Shown piece by piece: positions 12,046 through 14,866 of a stretch of DNA of 14,866 nt. The number at the start of each line of letters is the position of its first letter. Position 1 is the stretch's first letter. The position numbers were made by a program, and so were the translations under genes. The DNA comes from Candidatus Kaiserbacteria bacterium (lineage in GTDB: Bacteria; Patescibacteria; Paceibacteria; UBA9973; UBA2100). The DNA is taken from the NCBI GenBank assembly GCA_002401495.1, contig NVTG01000025.1, positions 1-14,866 of the forward strand. Direction: 5' to 3'. The notes below the pieces were generated by a model. It saw only the letters and a program-made list of their open reading frames with translations. It was not told where the DNA came from and did not search any database.

Positions 12046-13722
12046 ATGTACGAATATGATCCAGCTCGAATAGTATATTTTGGAGCAACTGACTCTCGTA
12101 ACACAAAAGTGCCGTTTGGAATACGGGCAGAAGATAGAATGCGCCATATGTACGTTATTGGTAAAACTGGTATGGGTAAATCCACACTGTTGGAGAACCT
12201 AGCCATTCAAGATATTCAAAATGGAGAAGGGATTTGTTTTATTGACCCTCACGGAGAAACTGCGGAAAAACTTCTCGAGTTTGTTCCTGAGTCTCGAATA
12301 AAGGATGTTATATACTTTGCACCGTTTGATTTAGAGAGACCTCTTGGTTTTAATGTTATGGAAGACGTAGGCTACGACAAGCGTCACTTAGTTGTAGCTG
12401 GTCTAATGAGTTCCTTTAAGCGAATATGGGTAGATCAATGGTCTTCCAGAATGGAGTATATTCTTCAAAACACCCTACTTGCTCTTCTGGAGTATCCAGA
12501 TACAACACTGATTGATATTAACCGGATGTTGATTAACAAAGAATTTAGAAAAAAAGTATCTGAGTACGTTACAGACCCAATAGTTAGACGCTTTTGGCTT
12601 GAAGAGTTTGCTGGATACTCAGATCGCTACACTCAAGATGCAACTCCTGCAATTCAAAACAAGATAGGACAGTTTGCATCAAACCCACTTGTTAGAAATA
12701 TTATTGCACAACCCAAGTCGACTTTTGATATCCGAGATATGATGGACAACAACAAGATATTCATCGTCAACCTTTCAAAAGGAAGAATGGGAGAACAAAA
12801 CGCCGACCTACTAGGAAGTATGCTTGTTACCAAGATATACCTTGCTGCCATGAGTCGTGCGGAGGAGACTCCAGAAGGCTTAGGGAAATTACCTCCGTTT
12901 TATCTATATGTTGATGAATTCCAGTCTGTTGTAAACGATTCTTTTACGAATATTCTCTCTGAGGCTCGAAAGTATAAACTTTCATTAACTATTGCTCACC
13001 AATACATAGAACAGGTTGAAGAAAACATTAGAGCTGCTGTGTTTGGAAACGTTGGAACTATCGTTACTTTTCGCGTTGGGCCGTTTGATGCGGAAACCCT
13101 GAAGACCATTTTCGAACCTACTTTCTATGCCGAAGACATTGTGAATCTTGGGCGCTTTCAAGCATATCTAACTTTAATGATAGACGGCGTTGGTTCAAAA
13201 CCTTTTTCAGCCGCAGCGCTTCCCCCGGTAGATAGGCCGCCAAAGAGTTTTGCTAAAGAAGTTATTGAAAATTCGCGCGAGCAATTTGGTCGTTCAAGAT
13301 CAAAAGTTGAGGAAATGATTAGAGGTACTGATGAAAAACTTCCTGCAGGAGGGTTTGATAAGAAGGCTAAGTACAAGCCGCAGAATAATGGAAACAGTAA
13401 ACCAAAAGAAAATACTAAACCTAAAGAAAGTACATTCAAAAAACAAACAAACAATACTAAAACACCACAAGTAGAGAAGAAAGTAATTAAAAAGGACGAC
13501 AAAAACGATCTTAGAAGTGCGTTGGCCACAATAATTAAGAAAGAAGCTCCTAAGAAAGAGACCTCTCAAACACCTGTCGCAGAAAAGGCTATTAAAAAGG
13601 AGAATATTTCCAAAGCACCTACTACAAAGGAGACTCCTAAAAATGATTCTACTAAAGCACCACTACAAGCGCACGTAACAAAGGAGGTTTCAAAGGAAAC
13701 TTTAAATAGTCTACTAGAATAA
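12046..13722 (+). CDS. VirD4/TraD-like (HerA-FtsK superfamily) ATPase with lysine-rich tail
   Basis: A 558-residue DNA-translocase-type ATPase resembling type IV coupling proteins. Walker A is GKTGMGKST (39-47) and ICFIDPHGETAEKLL follows. Walker B is FYLYVDEFQ (about 285-293). Next come NILSEARKYKLSLTIAHQYIEQ and VGTIVTFRVGPFDAETL, typical of the TraD/TraG/VirD4 C-terminal ATPase region. No N-terminal membrane helices are present, so it is likely cytoplasmic. From about residue 430 the protein becomes a low-complexity tail rich in Lys, Thr, Asn, Gln and Glu, with KKE/KPK motifs, ending in KEVSKETLNSLLE; it may bind nucleic acid or a partner. Such proteins are frequent in CPR genomes, where a role in DNA or protein transfer is inferred rather than shown. 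The next gene starts one base after the stop. Confidence 0.9.
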   Translation: MYEYDPARIVYFGATDSRNTKVPFGIRAEDRMRHMYVIGKTGMGKSTLLENLAIQDIQNGEGICFIDPHGETAEKLLEFVPESRIKDVIYFAPFDLERPLGFNVMEDVGYDKRHLVVAGLMSSFKRIWVDQWSSRMEYILQNTLLALLEYPDTTLIDINRMLINKEFRKKVSEYVTDPIVRRFWLEEFAGYSDRYTQDATPAIQNKIGQFASNPLVRNIIAQPKSTFDIRDMMDNNKIFIVNLSKGRMGEQNADLLGSMLVTKIYLAAMSRAEETPEGLGKLPPFYLYVDEFQSVVNDSFTNILSEARKYKLSLTIAHQYIEQVEENIRAAVFGNVGTIVTFRVGPFDAETLKTIFEPTFYAEDIVNLGRFQAYLTLMIDGVGSKPFSAAALPPVDRPPKSFAKEVIENSREQFGRSRSKVEEMIRGTDEKLPAGGFDKKAKYKPQNNGNSKPKENTKPKESTFKKQTNNTKTPQVEKKVIKKDDKNDLRSALATIIKKEAPKKETSQTPVAEKAIKKENISKAPTTKETPKNDSTKAPLQAHVTKEVSKETLNSLLE

Positions 13723-13723
13723 A

Positions 13724-14689
13724 ATGAAATTCCTTGGATACATTGCTTTAATGCTTTGTATACCATTTACAGTGAGTGCTGAGGTTTTAATAACTGAAAT
13801 AATGTACGCGCCTGACGGGGCGGATTCCAAACACGAATGGATAGAAGTTTGTAGTGATAGCACACAAGACATAATAGGGTGGAAGTTTTATGAGAACGAT
13901 ACAAACCACGGGCTCTCTCTAATTAGCGGAACATCTTCCTTAGGAAACGGGGAGTGTGCTATTATCGCCGATAATTCAGATACTTTCTTAACAGACTATC
14001 CTAGTTTTTCTGGTAATTTAATCGACAGTGCATTTAGTTTAAGTAATACAGGAGAAACTATTAGTTTAAAGGATGATTCCTCTACAATAGTAGACTCTGT
14101 TACATACTCAGAAGTAGACGGTGCAAAAGATGATGGAAACTCTCTTCATAGAAGTGGCTCTACATTAACTTCCAAAACCCCAACGCCTGGTAGTAATGAG
14201 AGTGTTTCAAGTGGATCTTCCACTTCTTTTGTATCAACTACACTGTATTCATATGAATCTGTGCAAATAGAGCCTCCGCAAGATATTTATCTTAGAACAG
14301 AAGAAGACATTATTACCAACATAGGGTCATATACTCAGTTTAGCGTAGAGAGCTATGATGCTACAGGCAGTGTGTTTGATGGAGGATCAATCTATTGGTC
14401 TTTTGGCGACGGAGCGAGCGCCTACGGCAGGGAGGTTAAGCATAAGTTTCTTTATGAAGGAGAATACAACGCAACAGTTAAGATTCAAAAAGGAACCCTT
14501 TCTGATTTAAAGAACATACAGGTAAAAGTTGTACCAATGAGAATTGTATTTTCTGTAGATGAAGATAAGAAGTGGATTTCCATTAAAAACAAAAGTGAAT
14601 ATTCTTTGGACGTATCTGAATGGAGAATAATGAGTAGTGGGCAATACTTTAAGATTCCAGAGAATACAATAATTTCCTACGGCGCCTGA
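13724..14689 (+). CDS. Secreted lamin-tail domain/PKD domain protein, C-terminally truncated
   Basis: The predicted signal peptide is MKFLGYIALMLCIPFTVSA. It is followed by a lamin-tail domain (about 20-150; VLITEIMYAP...HEWIEV...IIGWKFYEND...LIDSAFSLSNTGETISL), a Ser/Thr-rich linker, and a PKD-type domain (about 195-265; YWSFGDGAS...HKFLYEGEYNATVKI). A second lamin-tail domain then begins (WISIKNKSEYSLDVSEWRI...FKIPENTII) but stops after ISYGA. CPR bacteria commonly carry such extracellular proteins, usually longer and ending in a membrane anchor, which is absent here. The break coincides with the start of homology to purB on the other strand, so the 3' end is not original. It follows the VirD4-like gene by one base. 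A role in adhesion or surface structure is inferred. Confidence 0.85.
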   Translation: MKFLGYIALMLCIPFTVSAEVLITEIMYAPDGADSKHEWIEVCSDSTQDIIGWKFYENDTNHGLSLISGTSSLGNGECAIIADNSDTFLTDYPSFSGNLIDSAFSLSNTGETISLKDDSSTIVDSVTYSEVDGAKDDGNSLHRSGSTLTSKTPTPGSNESVSSGSSTSFVSTTLYSYESVQIEPPQDIYLRTEEDIITNIGSYTQFSVESYDATGSVFDGGSIYWSFGDGASAYGREVKHKFLYEGEYNATVKIQKGTLSDLKNIQVKVVPMRIVFSVDEDKKWISIKNKSEYSLDVSEWRIMSSGQYFKIPENTIISYGA

Positions 14690-14866
14690 GAATTGAACGG
14701 TCAGCTCTTCGTCGTAAAAACGTTTGAGGTCTATATAGCGACGAGAAAATTCATTATAAAAACTTAAGAGCTTTTGGCCAAAACTCATAGGCTCGGCGAA
14801 CATTCCATGTGAACGACCAAGAGTGATGAGTTCTTTGGTTTCTAGGGCCCGATCTTTAAGAGTTTC
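14669..14866 (-). pseudogene. purB: Adenylosuccinate lyase fragment, cut at the LTD gene junction and by the window edge
   Basis: Reading minus from the window end gives ITLGRSHGMFAEPMSFGQKL followed by a helical stretch and FSGAVGNY. This is the central region of the fumarase/aspartase-superfamily enzyme adenylosuccinate lyase, as in xRTHGxxAEPxTFGxKL and GKxSGAVGxY of known PurB. The histidine of SHG is a conserved active-site position. PurB performs two steps of purine and AMP synthesis. About 66 codons are visible. The 5' part lies beyond the window. Directly after GAVGNY the frame runs into the antisense of the lamin-tail gene (CILWNLKV...), so the C-terminal half of the enzyme is missing. 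Either the gene is broken or the contig is misjoined here. Confidence 0.85.

Noticed and set aside
12046..13722. Full conjugation or type IV secretion locus
   Set aside because: Only the VirD4-like ATPase is present; no relaxase, VirB-type or pilin genes lie nearby, and isolated copies are common in CPR genomes.

Overview
The window reads like part of a chromosome of a Candidate Phyla Radiation (Patescibacteria) bacterium, most likely Parcubacteria-like. The evidence is a divergent 16S rRNA gene interrupted by an intron, short intergenic gaps, genes that mostly lack Shine-Dalgarno (SD) sites, and a typical CPR gene set: SecDF, a GHL13/DUF4015 hydrolase, a VirD4/TraD-like ATPase with a lysine-rich tail, and a lamin-tail/PKD surface protein. 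TGA ends several genes, so the code looks standard. No taxonomic search was possible.

Left part (1-3708): the 3' end of a membrane sugar-phosphate transferase, then secD-secF with a TTAACA-N17-TATACT promoter, a bidirectional hairpin terminator, and a convergent unrecognised gene that has its own conventional promoter and SD.

RNA part (3709-6380): a 440-base gene-free leader with a string of hairpins; the 16S rRNA gene, split between the equivalents of E. coli 1398 and 1399 by an ORF-less group II intron of about 440-450 nt; a structured 3' flank; a 19-bp hairpin; and tRNA-Ile(GAT) with its own promoter. No 23S follows. A 27-nt leader segment can pair with a 27-nt segment downstream of 16S, which is the expected 16S processing stem. 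The 16S 3' end lacks the CCUCC anti-SD.

Right part (6381-14866): a class C beta-lactamase-type serine hydrolase; two minus-strand genes (a Mur ligase with altered motifs and a PgeF/YfiH-like protein); a 35-bp divergent promoter region; rsmI; a small membrane protein; the GHL13/DUF4015 protein; the VirD4-like ATPase; and a lamin-tail/PKD protein. The last of these is cut off where a minus-strand purB fragment, broken at the same point, runs to the window edge. This is either a rearrangement or an assembly join.

The most coherent theme is translation start. The 16S tail has lost the anti-SD core, and six genes carry a -10 box only 6-10 bases before the start codon, as expected for leaderless mRNAs. 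Only the two GC-richer hypothetical-type genes have clear SD sites with a 5' UTR.
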